The notes beneath the pieces are model-generated. The model worked only from the letters and a program-made list of their open reading frames with translations, was not told where the DNA came from and made no database searches. A stretch of DNA of 32,933 nucleotides, from NCBI GenBank assembly GCA_012719235.1, contig JAAYAR010000139.1, positions 1 to 32,933 on the forward strand. Reading direction: 5' to 3'. Below, one piece after another: positions 1 through 8,776 of the stretch. A program made the position numbers and the translations under genes. Every line of letters starts with the position of its first letter. The first letter of the stretch is position 1. The stretch comes from Clostridiales bacterium. GTDB taxonomy: Bacteria; Bacillota; Clostridia; Oscillospirales; Oscillospiraceae.

Positions 1-690
1 GGTGTGGGCAAATCCATAGTCACCTCAATGCTGGCTGTCCTGATGCAGAGAAAAGGATATAATGCCGCAATTATGGATCTGGATATCACGGGGCCCTCTA
101 TTCCCAGGGCGTTTGGTCTCAAACAGAGAGTCACGGCAGACGAGGACGGACTGAACCCCGTGGTGAGCGAGACGGGCATCCAGATAATGTCGATCAATCT
201 GCTGCTTCAGAATGAGACGGACCCCGTGGTCTGGCGGGGGCCCGTTATAGCAAATGTGGCAACTCAGTTCTGGACCGACGTGATATGGAAAGACGTCGAC
301 TATATGTTTATCGATATGCCTCCGGGGACAGGAGACATCGCACTCACCACGTTTCAGAGTATCCCCCTTGACGGGGCGGTCATTGTGACATCACCTCAGG
401 AGATCGTTTCGATGGTCGTGGAGAAAGCGGTGAATATGGCCGGGATGATGGGGGTCAGCGTGCTCGGCCTCGTCGAGAACATGAGTTATATCACCTGCCC
501 GGACTGCGGGAAGAAGATAGAGCTTTTCGGAAGGAGCAGCACTTCACAGACCGCCGGGAAACACGGCCTCGATATACTCGGCGCAATCCCGATCGAGCCC
601 GGGCTTGCCGCGGCGGTCGACGCGGGCAAAATAGAGAATTTTAAAGGGACGTGGCTGGACGCTCTTGCGGACATAATTGAGAAACCGTGA
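1..690 (+). CDS. mrp: Mrp/NBP35-family Fe-S cluster carrier ATPase (5' truncated by window edge)
   Basis: This is the C-terminal 229 residues of a P-loop ATPase of the Mrp/ApbC/NBP35 family, which binds and transfers iron-sulfur clusters to apoproteins in the cytoplasm. The window opens inside the Walker A loop (GVGKS), so the start codon and the first part of the protein lie upstream. Visible family marks are the switch region DMPPGTGD, the segment MDLDITGPSIP after the P-loop, and the CPDC motif (ENMSYITCPDC) that carries the bridging cluster in this family. Its stop codon overlaps the GTG start of ruvC by 4 nt, so the two are very likely co-translated. An Fe-S carrier fits a genome with many 4Fe-4S enzymes, several of which are in this window. 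Family assignment is firm; the specific client proteins cannot be read from sequence. Confidence 0.93.
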   Translation, partial: GVGKSIVTSMLAVLMQRKGYNAAIMDLDITGPSIPRAFGLKQRVTADEDGLNPVVSETGIQIMSINLLLQNETDPVVWRGPVIANVATQFWTDVIWKDVDYMFIDMPPGTGDIALTTFQSIPLDGAVIVTSPQEIVSMVVEKAVNMAGMMGVSVLGLVENMSYITCPDCGKKIELFGRSSTSQTAGKHGLDILGAIPIEPGLAAAVDAGKIENFKGTWLDALADIIEKP

Positions 691-1178
691 CGATCCTCGG
701 TGTTGATCCCGGCATAGCGACTGTCGGTTTCGGAGTGCTGAACGCCGACAGAAACAGCCTGAAAGTCGTCAAATACGGTGCGATAACGACGCAGCCGGGT
801 TTGCCTCTTGCAAGCCGGCTGCTGGTGATCGAGCGCGACCTCACGTCGATAATCGGTATGTTTTCGCCTGACGCCGTCTGTGTGGAGGAGCTCTTCTTCA
901 ACACAAACGCCACTACCGGGATAAGCGTTGCGCACGGGAGGGGAGTCATCCTGCTTACCGCCGCAAAATGCGGCGTACCTGTATTTGAATATACTCCTCT
1001 TCAGGTAAAACAGGCCGTCGTGGGGTACGGGCGCGCGGAAAAACAACAGGTCATGGATATGACAAGGCGATTGCTGAAACTGCAGTCGGTACCGAGACCC
1101 GACGATGCTGCCGACGCGCTGGCGATAGCTATCTGCCATGCCCGCTCAAGCACGTCGCTGCTTCGGGAGTATATGTAA
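687..1178 (+). CDS. ruvC: Crossover junction endodeoxyribonuclease RuvC
   Basis: RuvC is the dimeric Holliday-junction resolvase that cuts junctions in the RuvABC complex. The 163-residue length is normal. Acidic catalytic residues are in the expected places: D7 in GVDPG, the Glu pair at 67-68 in VCVEELFF, and D140 and D143 in RPDDAADALA. The GTG start at 687 overlaps the TGA of the upstream mrp-like gene (GTGA), which indicates translational coupling and fixes the start. It is followed after 55 bp by ruvA and then ruvB, giving a complete ruvCAB set. In many bacteria the gene before ruvC is yebC; here it is the Mrp-type ATPase. Confidence 0.97.
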   Translation: MTILGVDPGIATVGFGVLNADRNSLKVVKYGAITTQPGLPLASRLLVIERDLTSIIGMFSPDAVCVEELFFNTNATTGISVAHGRGVILLTAAKCGVPVFEYTPLQVKQAVVGYGRAEKQQVMDMTRRLLKLQSVPRPDDAADALAIAICHARSSTSLLREYM

Positions 1179-1233
1179 AGGGCTTCCGGCGCGGAGCCGT
1201 GGAAGCTAGGATCTGAAATCAAAGGAGGCCGGT

Positions 1234-1842
1234 TTGTTCTATTATATTTCCGGTGTTGTCGAACATATCGAACCGCAGTTGGTTGTCGTGGACTGCGGGG
1301 GTGCTGGTTATGCGCTCAGGACCAGCAATAACACGATCTCCGGTCTGAAAAAAGGGGAAAAGGCAAAGCTTTACACGCACCTATACGTGCGTGAGGATAT
1401 TTTTGAGTTGTACGGCTTTCTGACTCACGGCGAACTGAACTGCTTTCGCCTGCTTATCTCGATCTCGGGCGTCGGTCCGAAGGCCGCTCTTTCGATACTG
1501 TCGGTCTCCACGCCCGAGATGCTGGCCGCCTCAATATTAACGGGGGACGAGAAGACGCTTACCGCCGCCCAGGGTATCGGCAAGAAGCTCGCCCAGCGAA
1601 TAATCCTTGAGATGAAAGGCAAGCTTGAAAAAGAGTACGGAGTGGACGCGGGTATGCTCTCGCAGATCCGGGAACAGGGCATCCAAAAGCCGGTGAACCG
1701 CGCGGAGGAGGCGGCCGCAGCTCTGAGCGTTCTGGGGTACAGCTCAACCGAGATATCCTCGGCGCTCAAGGATATAGACGTTGCGAATCTGACGCTTGAG
1801 CAAATAATCAGGAGCGCACTTAAGAATATGCTCAGAACGTAG
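1234..1842 (+). CDS. ruvA: Holliday junction branch migration protein RuvA
   Basis: RuvA binds the four-way junction as a tetramer and loads the RuvB motor. The 202-residue protein has the N-terminal OB-fold (MFYYISGVVEHIEP), the central helix-hairpin-helix pair (ISGVGPKAALSIL near 78-90 and AQGIGKKLAQRI near 112-123), a variable linker, and the C-terminal RuvB-binding domain (EEAAAALSVLGYSSTEI onward). The start is TTG at 1234, chosen because the strong Shine-Dalgarno AAAGGAGG at 1221-1228 sits 5 nt upstream and because FYYISG is the usual N-terminus. It lies between ruvC and ruvB in the same direction. Confidence 0.97.
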   Translation: MFYYISGVVEHIEPQLVVVDCGGAGYALRTSNNTISGLKKGEKAKLYTHLYVREDIFELYGFLTHGELNCFRLLISISGVGPKAALSILSVSTPEMLAASILTGDEKTLTAAQGIGKKLAQRIILEMKGKLEKEYGVDAGMLSQIREQGIQKPVNRAEEAAAALSVLGYSSTEISSALKDIDVANLTLEQIIRSALKNMLRT

Positions 1843-1869
1843 AGACGGCCCCCGGAAGGAGGGTTCACT

Positions 1870-2910
1870 GTGGGAATAGACTTTACCGACGACGTCAGCT
1901 ATGAGCCGATAGTCACGACATCCTTTGTCAGGGAGGACATGGGGGAGCAGACGCTCCGCCCGCGCTTCCTGTCGGAATACAACGGTCAGGAAAAGGCAAA
2001 AAGCAGCCTTGAGATCAGTATCGAAGCGGCCAGAATGCGCAAAGAGCCTCTTGACCACATTCTGTTATACGGCCCGCCCGGTCTGGGAAAGACGACGCTC
2101 GCGGGTATCATAGCCAACGAGATGGGCAGCAATATCCGTATCACCTCGGGGCCTGCCATCGAAAAAGCCGGGGATCTGGCCGCACTTTTGACAAATCTCG
2201 CGGAGGGAGACATCCTTTTTATTGACGAGATACACCGGTTGAACCGGAACATCGAGGAGATCCTTTACCCGGCGATGGAGGACTACGCGCTGGATATCAT
2301 CATAGGAAAAGGCCCCTCGGCAAACTCAATCCGCCTTGATCTGCAGAGCTTTACCCTTATCGGGGCCACGACAAGGGCAGGGCAGCTGTCCGCTCCGCTG
2401 CGCGAGCGTTTCGGAATGACTCTGCGGCTCGATCTGTACACAGTGCAGGAGCTTCAGAAGATCGTCCTCCGCAGCGCGGGGATACTCGGGGTCGAGATAG
2501 AACCGGGAGGCGCAGCAGAGATCGCCGCCCGCTCCAGAGGGACTCCCCGCATTGCAAACCGGCTGCTGCGGCGCATCAGGGACTACGCACAGGTGCGTGC
2601 CGAAGGGGTCATAACGCGGGAGGTGGCGGATGAAGCGCTGAGAAGGCTTGAAATAGATGAGATCGGCCTTGACGCGACCGACAGGAATATGTTGCTTAGC
2701 ATTATCCGGAATTACGGCGGCGGACCGGTCGGCCTTGAGACCCTCGCGGCCACGGTGGGCGAGGAAGCGATAACCCTTGAGGATGTCTATGAACCGTATC
2801 TGCTCCAGCTCGGCTTCCTGTCAAGAACGCCGCGGGGGCGCTGCGCGACAAGGCTGGCCTATGAGCATCTAGGTATCGAGGCGGATTTTCAGACACAGAT
2901 GAAGCTGTAG
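1870..2910 (+). CDS. ruvB: Holliday junction branch migration ATPase RuvB
   Basis: RuvB is the AAA+ hexameric motor that drives branch migration together with RuvA. At 346 residues it is full length. Motifs seen in order are the N-terminal [12 protein letters not shown] segment, Walker [10 protein letters not shown], Walker B IDEIHR, sensor 1 GATTRAG, the arginine-finger region LRERFG, and the C-terminal winged-helix end with [16 protein letters not shown]. The start is GTG at 1870 behind a GGAAGGAGGG Shine-Dalgarno at about 1854-1863. It closes the ruvCAB block; the following 160 bp contain the sigH-like promoter and no clear terminator for ruvB. Confidence 0.98.
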   Translation: MGIDFTDDVSYEPIVTTSFVREDMGEQTLRPRFLSEYNGQEKAKSSLEISIEAARMRKEPLDHILLYGPPGLGKTTLAGIIANEMGSNIRITSGPAIEKAGDLAALLTNLAEGDILFIDEIHRLNRNIEEILYPAMEDYALDIIIGKGPSANSIRLDLQSFTLIGATTRAGQLSAPLRERFGMTLRLDLYTVQELQKIVLRSAGILGVEIEPGGAAEIAARSRGTPRIANRLLRRIRDYAQVRAEGVITREVADEALRRLEIDEIGLDATDRNMLLSIIRNYGGGPVGLETLAATVGEEAITLEDVYEPYLLQLGFLSRTPRGRCATRLAYEHLGIEADFQTQMKL

Positions 2911-3023
2911 CGGCGTCGTGACTTTGTAACCGGAACCGGATACTGCCCGGCGGGAATATCGGGTGGAATTTCTGGTAAAATAAGAAATCTGGGCAAGAAT
3001 CATAAAAGTATTCGAAATTTCTC

Positions 3024-3053
3024 TTGACATATAGTATAGATTTCATATATATT
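3024..3053 (+). promoter_or_regulatory. Sigma-A-type promoter for the sigma-H-like gene
   Basis: A perfect -35 box TTGACA lies at 3024-3029. It is followed by an AT-rich -10 element, TATATT at 3048-3053 (18-nt spacer), with TATATA at 3046-3051 as an alternative (16 nt). The start codon is only 20 nt downstream, so the leader would be short. This suggests the sigma factor is transcribed independently of ruvCAB. Confidence 0.65.
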
Positions 3054-3072
3054 ACGCAAGGAGGAACAGATA

Positions 3073-3693
3073 TTGTCAGTTTGGATTCAGTCTGAATTTA
3101 TGCAATCAGACGAAGACCTTTCTGCACTGGCGGCCTCCGGCTCCGCTCAAGCGGAGGAGATCCTTATCACTCGTTACGCGCAGTTGGTGCGCGTTTGCGC
3201 AAGACCCTATTTCCTCGCCGGAGGCGACGGCGAAGACCTGATTCAAGAGGGAATGCTTGGCCTCCTCAGCGCCGTGCGGGAGTACCGTGCGGATCGCAAT
3301 ACGGCGTTCAAGACCTACGCGGAGATCTGTATCAGACGGCGGCTCATATCCGCTGTCAGATCCTACGCAAGAGATAAAAATCTACCCCTCAATAAAGCAA
3401 TTTCTTATCAGCCTCTCTCTTTTTGTCCAGGCGGCGAAGATGCGCTGTCGGATCAGAGTGTGCCGAATCCGGAAGAAGTGCTCATAGGGCGGGAACAGGC
3501 GAATGAGCGAACCGCGCAGCTGAAGAGCAGGCTTTCTGCCTTTGAGGCGAAAGTCCTAAGCTTGTATCTGCAGGGTCTTTCATGCGGAGAGATCGCGGTC
3601 AAGCTGAATCGATCATATAAATCGGTCGACAATGCGGTACAGCGTGTGCGGCATAAAGCCGTTCGCATATTTGAATCGGCGATAACAGCGTAA
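3073..3693 (+). CDS. sigH: Sigma-70 family factor, sigma-H (Spo0H)-like
   Basis: This 206-residue protein is a group-3-like sigma-70 factor most similar in layout to SigH of endospore formers, which directs early stationary-phase, sporulation and competence genes. Region 2 is at about residues 12-95 (DEDLSALAASGSAQAEEIL, then GEDLIQEGMLGLLSAVREY, the core-binding and -10 recognition part). Region 4 is at about 160-200 (LSAFEAKVLSLYLQGLS, then EIAVKLNRSYKSVDNAVQR, a helix-turn-helix for the -35). Region 3 is absent, as expected. The TTG start at 3073 is preferred because AAGGAGGAA at 3058-3066 lies just upstream; an ATG at 3100 is the alternative. It has its own promoter. SigH identity rests on remembered family resemblance, so a related sigma factor is possible. 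Confidence 0.85.
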   Translation: MSVWIQSEFMQSDEDLSALAASGSAQAEEILITRYAQLVRVCARPYFLAGGDGEDLIQEGMLGLLSAVREYRADRNTAFKTYAEICIRRRLISAVRSYARDKNLPLNKAISYQPLSFCPGGEDALSDQSVPNPEEVLIGREQANERTAQLKSRLSAFEAKVLSLYLQGLSCGEIAVKLNRSYKSVDNAVQRVRHKAVRIFESAITA

Positions 3694-3789
3694 GCTGTTC
3701 GCATATATGCCCCTGTGTAGCACAGAAAGCGCACAAATTTAACGGAAAAATCCGCAAAGGGCAAGTATTTATCAAAGAGAGGGAAAAAA

Positions 3790-4071
3790 ATGTACGAAGA
3801 CAGAACTCTGATATGCAAAGAGTGCGGGCAGGAATTCATCTTTACGGCCGGAGAGCAGGAATTCTATGCTGAGCGCGGCTTCCAGAACGAGCCTCAGCGC
3901 TGCAAACCCTGCCGTGACGCCCGCAAGAATGCAGCAAGAGCGCCCCGTGAGTACTTCACAGCTATCTGTGCTGCCTGCGGCAACGAAGCAAAGGTACCGT
4001 TTGAACCCAAGTCCGACAGACCGGTTTATTGCAGTGATTGCTTTGCTCGCATGAGACAGCAAAGAGACTGA
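3790..4071 (+). CDS. Small zinc-ribbon domain protein
   Basis: This 93-residue protein has two putative zinc-binding modules. The first is CKECGQEF near residue 9, paired with CKPCRDARK near 38. The second is CAACGNEA near 59, paired with CSDCFARM near 80. The pattern matches short clostridial zinc-ribbon proteins with the ending CxxCRDARK. The start is ATG at 3790 behind a purine-rich but weak AGAGAGGGA. It sits between the sigma factor and comEC on the same strand. A role in nucleic-acid binding is plausible for this fold but is not shown. The cysteine spacing makes it a convincing real gene. Confidence 0.8.
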   Translation: MYEDRTLICKECGQEFIFTAGEQEFYAERGFQNEPQRCKPCRDARKNAARAPREYFTAICAACGNEAKVPFEPKSDRPVYCSDCFARMRQQRD

Positions 4072-4092
4072 TAACGAATCACGCTCGCTTAC

Positions 4093-4121
4093 AAGCCCAT
4101 CCGCGCGGAGCGGATGGGCTT
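4093..4121 (+). terminator. 12-bp perfect hairpin after the zinc-ribbon gene
   Basis: AAGCCCATCCGC (4093-4104) pairs perfectly with GCGGATGGGCTT (4110-4121) around a 5-nt loop. It starts 21 bp after the zinc-ribbon stop codon. No U-tract follows, so it could be an RNA-end stabiliser or processing site rather than a classical intrinsic terminator. Confidence 0.45.
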
Positions 4122-4194
4122 AAAACTATAATCCGATATTATCTGCGTCATATCGATGCAGGCTCTGTGCGCAGAGAAAAAGGGGGGTGTCGGG

Positions 4195-6498
4195 TTGCGC
4201 AAGTTTGCATACCTCGCTTTCCCGTTCGCCGGCGGCGTATTTGCGGCCGCGTATATTATGCCCGAAAGCGCCCTGCTTTTTTCGGGTATCATTCTGGCAG
4301 CCGGCGGTATCGCCTTCCTTTTTATAAAAACAGCCGCATCTCCGCGGCTGACAAGAATTATGTTCGGCGCATCATGCGGGATAATATGGTTTTTTCTTTA
4401 TAATTACATCCTTTACGCCCCGGTGACCGCTCTTGACGGCGCGCGGACTGAGATAAGGGCGGAAGTTATCTCATTCAGTGAAAAAACCGAATACGGCGGC
4501 GCCGTGCGGGCGCGTCTCTTGTCGGAAGGCATGCCGCGCGTGAAAATGGTAGTGTGGCTTAAGGACGGGGAACTGCCGCTGCGCCCCGGAGATATCATGC
4601 AGATGGAAGCGAAGCTGACGCTGTCATCGCAGCAGGGCAGCGGTATTGAGGACTACTATCGGGGTTTGGGGATCTACCTGTTTGCCGGCCAGAGCGGCGG
4701 CATAGACGTCATAAAGGCCCCGAACACGCCTTTGCGTTACGCCCACGTCTATATTGCGCATGGAGTCCGTTCACTGCTGCCGAAGCTTTTTTCCGGCAGA
4801 GAGGAGGGCGTGATGGCAGCCCTGATGATCGGCGACAGACGGCAGCTCAACAATGACCCCGCTCTCATGTACGCTCTGCAGCGCAGCGGGCTTTCTCACC
4901 TCATCTCGGTATCCGGCACGCACGTATCGTTTCTTGTCTCTCTCGTGTCATTGACTGTATTAAGGAGAAGAAGACTAGCAAACCTGCTGTCAATACCGGC
5001 AGTGCTGCTCTTTATGGCGATGACCGGATTCTCACCCGGAGTGGTGCGGGCGGGTATAATGCAGCTGTTCATAATTGCGGCAGCCGAACTTCAACGGGAG
5101 CCCGACCCGCTGACGTCGCTGTCTGCCGCGCTCGTCGTACTGCTGGCAGTTAACCCGTTCTCTTCAAGGAGCGTGTCGCTTCAGCTTTCGTTTGCCGCAA
5201 CCCTCGGGCTCATATTGTTTTCGGGGAAGTTTCACTCGGCAATAAGGAACATCGCCCCCGTTAAGAGGTTGATGGAGTATAAAGGGCCGTTGAGCAAGCG
5301 GATAAGATCTCTGCTCAATTTTGTGATAGCCGGGTTCTCCGCCACATTGTGCGCTATGGTCTTTACGGTGCCGCTGGGCGCCGTACATTTCGGTTCTGTT
5401 TCACTTGCAGCCCCATTCTCCAATCTTATTGCCATGTGGTCGGTCACCGTCGCATTCTGCGCCGGGATTATAGCGGTCGCGCTGGGGATGATCTGGCTGC
5501 CGCTCGGGAAGATCGCGGCATTTGCAGCCGGATCGGCTTCAGGGTATTTCACGGGCGTTGCCGAACGTATCGGCTCATTCGGACTGTCGGCGGTTGAGAC
5601 GGGCAGCGTCTACATGGTGGTCTGGCTGTTAAGCGCCTATGCGATTTTTCTTGTTTGGTTTATAATGAAAGGCGCCTTCAGACGCGTATATTTGCCCGCC
5701 GGCGTGTGCGCGGCACTCATGTGTTTATGTTTGCTGCTCTCCTGGACACGCTCCCGCGATATGACGGTGGCCGCCCTGGACGTGGGCCAGGGTTCATGTA
5801 CGGTCATAACGGACGGGAGAACTGCCGTAGTCGTCGACTGCGGAGGCGACTCAAGACCCGATGCAGGAGCAACGGCTGCCGCGTACCTTCGCGGACTGGG
5901 GTATGAGAGCATAGACGCCCTTATATTCACGCATCTGCACGACGACCACGCTAACGGCGCTCGGATCCTGTTCGAGCAGTTTGATGTCAAGTGTGCCATA
6001 TTGCCAAATGTGCGGGATGAAGAGTCCCTCGAGGTTGAAAAATATGCCCCGAAGGAAACCCCGATGATCGTGGCGGAGGATAATCTTGTGATCAGGGCCG
6101 GGGAACTGGATATCAGAGTTTATAAACCTGTGGCGGGCGGAAGCAATGAAGACGGGCTTGGTGTGGTGTGCAGCAGGGGCGGGTTCGACGCCGTCATCAC
6201 GGGGGATATGGGCGCCGTCAGCGAGATGCTGCTGGTTGCGCTAAACCCGCTGCCCGATGCGGAGGTGCTTATCGTCGGTCATCACGGGTCGGAGTATTCG
6301 ACGAGCGAAGAGTTCCTCGGCGTTATCAAACCCGAAATCGCAATAATCTCTGTCGGGGCGCTGAACCGTTACGGGCACCCCTCGGCGGGGGTACTTGAGC
6401 GGCTCGGCGCACACTCCGCAAGAGTTCTGCGCACGGATATCAACGGCACGGTCGTTATAAGGTCGGATCAGGCATATGAGCGCGCACGGGCCGAATGA
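4195..6498 (+). CDS. comEC: DNA internalization competence protein ComEC/Rec2
   Basis: ComEC forms the inner-membrane channel through which transforming single-stranded DNA enters the cell. The 767-residue protein has the complete three-part architecture. An N-terminal hydrophobic segment plus OB-like DUF4131 region spans about residues 1-160. The multi-helix Competence domain spans about 215-500 (it begins with REEGVMAALMIGDRRQL and has SHLISVSGTHVSF). A C-terminal metallo-beta-lactamase domain runs from about 530, with DVGQGSC, HLHDDH, TGDMG and GHHGSEYS; the HxHxDH metal motif is intact. I place the start at TTG 4195 because AAGGGGGG (about 4180-4187) is correctly spaced for it; the ATG at 4156 would add 13 residues with no good ribosome site. 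Followed by holA, a common Firmicutes neighbour. Natural transformation is possible, but other com genes are not in the window. Confidence 0.93.
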   Translation: MRKFAYLAFPFAGGVFAAAYIMPESALLFSGIILAAGGIAFLFIKTAASPRLTRIMFGASCGIIWFFLYNYILYAPVTALDGARTEIRAEVISFSEKTEYGGAVRARLLSEGMPRVKMVVWLKDGELPLRPGDIMQMEAKLTLSSQQGSGIEDYYRGLGIYLFAGQSGGIDVIKAPNTPLRYAHVYIAHGVRSLLPKLFSGREEGVMAALMIGDRRQLNNDPALMYALQRSGLSHLISVSGTHVSFLVSLVSLTVLRRRRLANLLSIPAVLLFMAMTGFSPGVVRAGIMQLFIIAAAELQREPDPLTSLSAALVVLLAVNPFSSRSVSLQLSFAATLGLILFSGKFHSAIRNIAPVKRLMEYKGPLSKRIRSLLNFVIAGFSATLCAMVFTVPLGAVHFGSVSLAAPFSNLIAMWSVTVAFCAGIIAVALGMIWLPLGKIAAFAAGSASGYFTGVAERIGSFGLSAVETGSVYMVVWLLSAYAIFLVWFIMKGAFRRVYLPAGVCAALMCLCLLLSWTRSRDMTVAALDVGQGSCTVITDGRTAVVVDCGGDSRPDAGATAAAYLRGLGYESIDALIFTHLHDDHANGARILFEQFDVKCAILPNVRDEESLEVEKYAPKETPMIVAEDNLVIRAGELDIRVYKPVAGGSNEDGLGVVCSRGGFDAVITGDMGAVSEMLLVALNPLPDAEVLIVGHHGSEYSTSEEFLGVIKPEIAIISVGALNRYGHPSAGVLERLGAHSARVLRTDINGTVVIRSDQAYERARAE

Positions 6499-6520
6499 CC
6501 GGGTTTTCACGGCATGTAAT

Positions 6521-6547
6521 AACAGTGTCAGCGACCGGCACTGTTTT
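6521..6547 (+). terminator. Weak hairpin between comEC and holA
   Basis: AACAGTGTC (6521-6529) pairs with GGCACTGTT (one G-U pair) around a 7-nt loop, and a short run of T follows. It overlaps the region just before the holA Shine-Dalgarno, so it may partially attenuate read-through rather than end the transcript. Confidence 0.35.
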
Positions 6548-6563
6548 GAAAGGGTGAAGTGTA

Positions 6564-7628
6564 TTGGCCGCAAAAAAGGACGACACAACATATGAGGATC
6601 TGCGCGCCGATATGAAAGCGGGCAGACTTGGAGGAGCCTACGTGTTTCACGGGGAGGAGGCCTATCTGCGCGAGAGGACTCTTGAGGAGATTCAAAGGAT
6701 CCTTATCGCGCCCGGTACGGAGCCGTTCAACCTGCGCACGCTGGAGGACGGGGCAACGGGCGAAGAGATCGTGCAGGCGGTCGACAGCGTTCCGATGCTC
6801 GGCCGGCACACTCTGGTCATAGTTCGCGATCTTGACCTGTACAAGCTCGACGAGGCGACTCAGGAGAAAATAACTGCTCTGCTCGGTGACTTTCCGGAAT
6901 TCTGCGTGCTTATATTCGTGTACGACGCCATACCGTATAAAACCGACGCCAGAAGGAAGATCCATACAGTCTTGAATAAAAATGTAAAAGTTATAAATTT
7001 TTCGTATAATGAATCTTCAAAACTTGTGCCCTGGGTCCGCAGACACTTCAGAGACGGGAAAAAGGACATAAGTTCAAGTGACGCCGAATACCTCATCTTC
7101 AGAGTGGGATCGTCAATGTCCGTGCTGCTGGGAGAAATTGAAAAGCTTATCGCTTACTCGAGATCCGGGATCGTCACAAGAGCGGATATAGACGCGGTCA
7201 TCGTGCCCAGCCTGGAGGCCGAATCTTTCGATCTTGCGAGAAACCTTTGTGAAGGGAAATACGCGCAGACTTTTGAGCTGCTCGATAAACTGTTCTCGCT
7301 CAGAGAGGAACCGGGCATGATCCTCGGAGCTCTGGGGTGGCAGCTGCGCAGGTTCTATCTGGCCTCTGCCGCGGTGCAGGCCGGAGGCGGGGTAAAGGAA
7401 ATGAGATCACGCTGCGCCGGCATGTCTGAGTATTCGGCCCGGATGTTCATGAAGACGGCGTCGCACCTCTCTCCCGCGTGGTGCCGCAGCGCTTTGAAAC
7501 TGTGCGCAGCCGCCGACTATGATCTGAAAAACTCGTCAGGGGACGAGCGCGGGGTACTCGAAACGCTGTTTATACGTCTGGCCGGGGAGAAGAAGCATGC
7601 GGACGATCAAGCAGGCCATAGTTGTTGA
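6564..7628 (+). CDS. holA: DNA polymerase III subunit delta (HolA)
   Basis: HolA is the clamp-loader subunit that opens the beta sliding clamp. The 354-residue length matches the family. Recognisable parts are the N-terminal YVFHGEEAYLRERTLEEI segment typical of delta, the middle segment FCVLIFVYDAIPYK in place of a functional P-loop ATPase core, LIFRVGSSMSVLLGEIEKLIAYS, and the C-terminal collar domain (EEPGMILGALGWQLRRFY). The start is TTG at 6564 after GAAAGGGTGA. Its last 32 nt overlap the start of rnmV. In many Firmicutes rpsT follows holA; here RNase M5 does. Confidence 0.93.
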   Translation: MAAKKDDTTYEDLRADMKAGRLGGAYVFHGEEAYLRERTLEEIQRILIAPGTEPFNLRTLEDGATGEEIVQAVDSVPMLGRHTLVIVRDLDLYKLDEATQEKITALLGDFPEFCVLIFVYDAIPYKTDARRKIHTVLNKNVKVINFSYNESSKLVPWVRRHFRDGKKDISSSDAEYLIFRVGSSMSVLLGEIEKLIAYSRSGIVTRADIDAVIVPSLEAESFDLARNLCEGKYAQTFELLDKLFSLREEPGMILGALGWQLRRFYLASAAVQAGGGVKEMRSRCAGMSEYSARMFMKTASHLSPAWCRSALKLCAAADYDLKNSSGDERGVLETLFIRLAGEKKHADDQAGHSC

Positions 7629-8181
7629 AGGGCGGTATGACAAGAGCGCCATTTCCCGTTATATAGATACGGTCGTCATAGAAACGGGAGGTTTCAGGAT
7701 ACTCAGGGACAGTGAAAAAATCGAGCTGCTCAGGAGGATAGCGCTGAAGCGTGGCCTGGTGATACTGACGGACAGCGACGCCGCCGGATTTCTGATCCGC
7801 GGCAAACTGAAGAGCATGCTGCCCGGCAGCGCGTTGAAGCATGCATACATCCCCGATATCTACGGCAAAGAAAGACGAAAAAGAGTGCGCTCGCGCGAAG
7901 GAAAGCTGGGAGTCGAGGCGATGGACGAAGAGACCGTGATCGCGGCTCTGCAGCGTGCAGGGGCCACGTTTGAAGACATCGAGTCGACCGTCACGGGAGG
8001 TATCACAAGGGCCGATATGTATGAAGACGGTCTTCTTGGGGGGGAATACGCCTCAAGGCGCAGGAGAGCGCTCGAAAAAGCCATGGCTTTGCCCGAGCAT
8101 CTGAGTTCAAGCGCACTTCTTGACGTTATAAACGCTCTATATTCGCCGGAAGAGTATAAAAACCTTGTGAAAAACCTCTAA
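7597..8181 (+). CDS. rnmV: Ribonuclease M5 (5S rRNA maturation)
   Basis: RNase M5 is the TOPRIM-fold endonuclease that trims pre-5S rRNA in low-GC Gram-positives. The 194-residue protein opens with KQAIVVEGRYDKSAI, the TOPRIM glutamate motif, and has the second acidic motif ILTDSDAAGFLIRGKL near residue 57. These are followed by YIPDIYGKERRKRVRSREGK, and the C-terminal helical domain binds the ribosomal-protein/RNA substrate. The start ATG at 7597 lies within the 3' end of holA behind GGGGAGAAG, a 32-nt overlap. In Bacillus the gene neighbours ksgA; here it is coupled to holA. Confidence 0.92.
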   Translation: MRTIKQAIVVEGRYDKSAISRYIDTVVIETGGFRILRDSEKIELLRRIALKRGLVILTDSDAAGFLIRGKLKSMLPGSALKHAYIPDIYGKERRKRVRSREGKLGVEAMDEETVIAALQRAGATFEDIESTVTGGITRADMYEDGLLGGEYASRRRRALEKAMALPEHLSSSALLDVINALYSPEEYKNLVKNL

Positions 8182-8280
8182 ACATAGTAAAGTAAAGAAG
8201 GCGCCGCCACCCTCCATATCCGGGGACCCGCATAAAGCGACATATGTGATTTAAGACAACTTGACGGAGGTACTGTTCAT

Positions 8281-8736
8281 ATGAAGTGTCCGTATTGCGG
8301 CTACGCTGAGAGCAAAGTAGTCGATTCAAGACCCGCAGACGAGGGTGAGAGCATCAGGAGAAGAAGAGAGTGCCTGTCATGCTCCAAACGATTCACAACG
8401 TATGAAAATGTGGAGAGCCTGCCTCTTGTCGTAATAAAGAAAGACAGCCGCCGCGAAACGTTTGACCGCAACAAGATACTAAACGGTATGCTCAAGGCCT
8501 GTGAAAAGCGCCCGATATCCCTTTCCGATCTGGAGAGCTGCGTGGACGAGATCGAGATGACAATACAGAACACATTGAAAAGAGAGATCAGCACAATTGA
8601 GATCGGAGAGCTTGTTATGGCGCATCTGCGCGAGCTTGACGAGGTGGCATACGTGCGCTTTGCCTCCGTATACCGCCAGTTCAAAGACATCAACAGCTTT
8701 ATGACGGAGCTCAACAAGCTGCTCGGCGAGAAATAG
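8281..8736 (+). CDS. nrdR: Transcriptional repressor NrdR
   Basis: NrdR is the zinc-ribbon/ATP-cone repressor of ribonucleotide reductase genes and senses ATP/dATP. The 151-residue length is canonical. The zinc ribbon is CPYC at residues 3-6 with CLSC around 32-35. The basic stretch [12 protein letters not shown] and the KRFTTYE sequence are highly conserved. The ATP-cone follows ([18 protein letters not shown] and onward). Start ATG 8281 has a good CGGAGG Shine-Dalgarno about 9 nt upstream. No nrd gene lies in the window, so its targets are elsewhere. A 99-bp gap separates it from rnmV. Confidence 0.97.
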   Translation: MKCPYCGYAESKVVDSRPADEGESIRRRRECLSCSKRFTTYENVESLPLVVIKKDSRRETFDRNKILNGMLKACEKRPISLSDLESCVDEIEMTIQNTLKREISTIEIGELVMAHLRELDEVAYVRFASVYRQFKDINSFMTELNKLLGEK

Positions 8737-8776
8737 TTCCTTTGTGTTCCGGCGGGACCGCCCCGCTCGAACGCGG

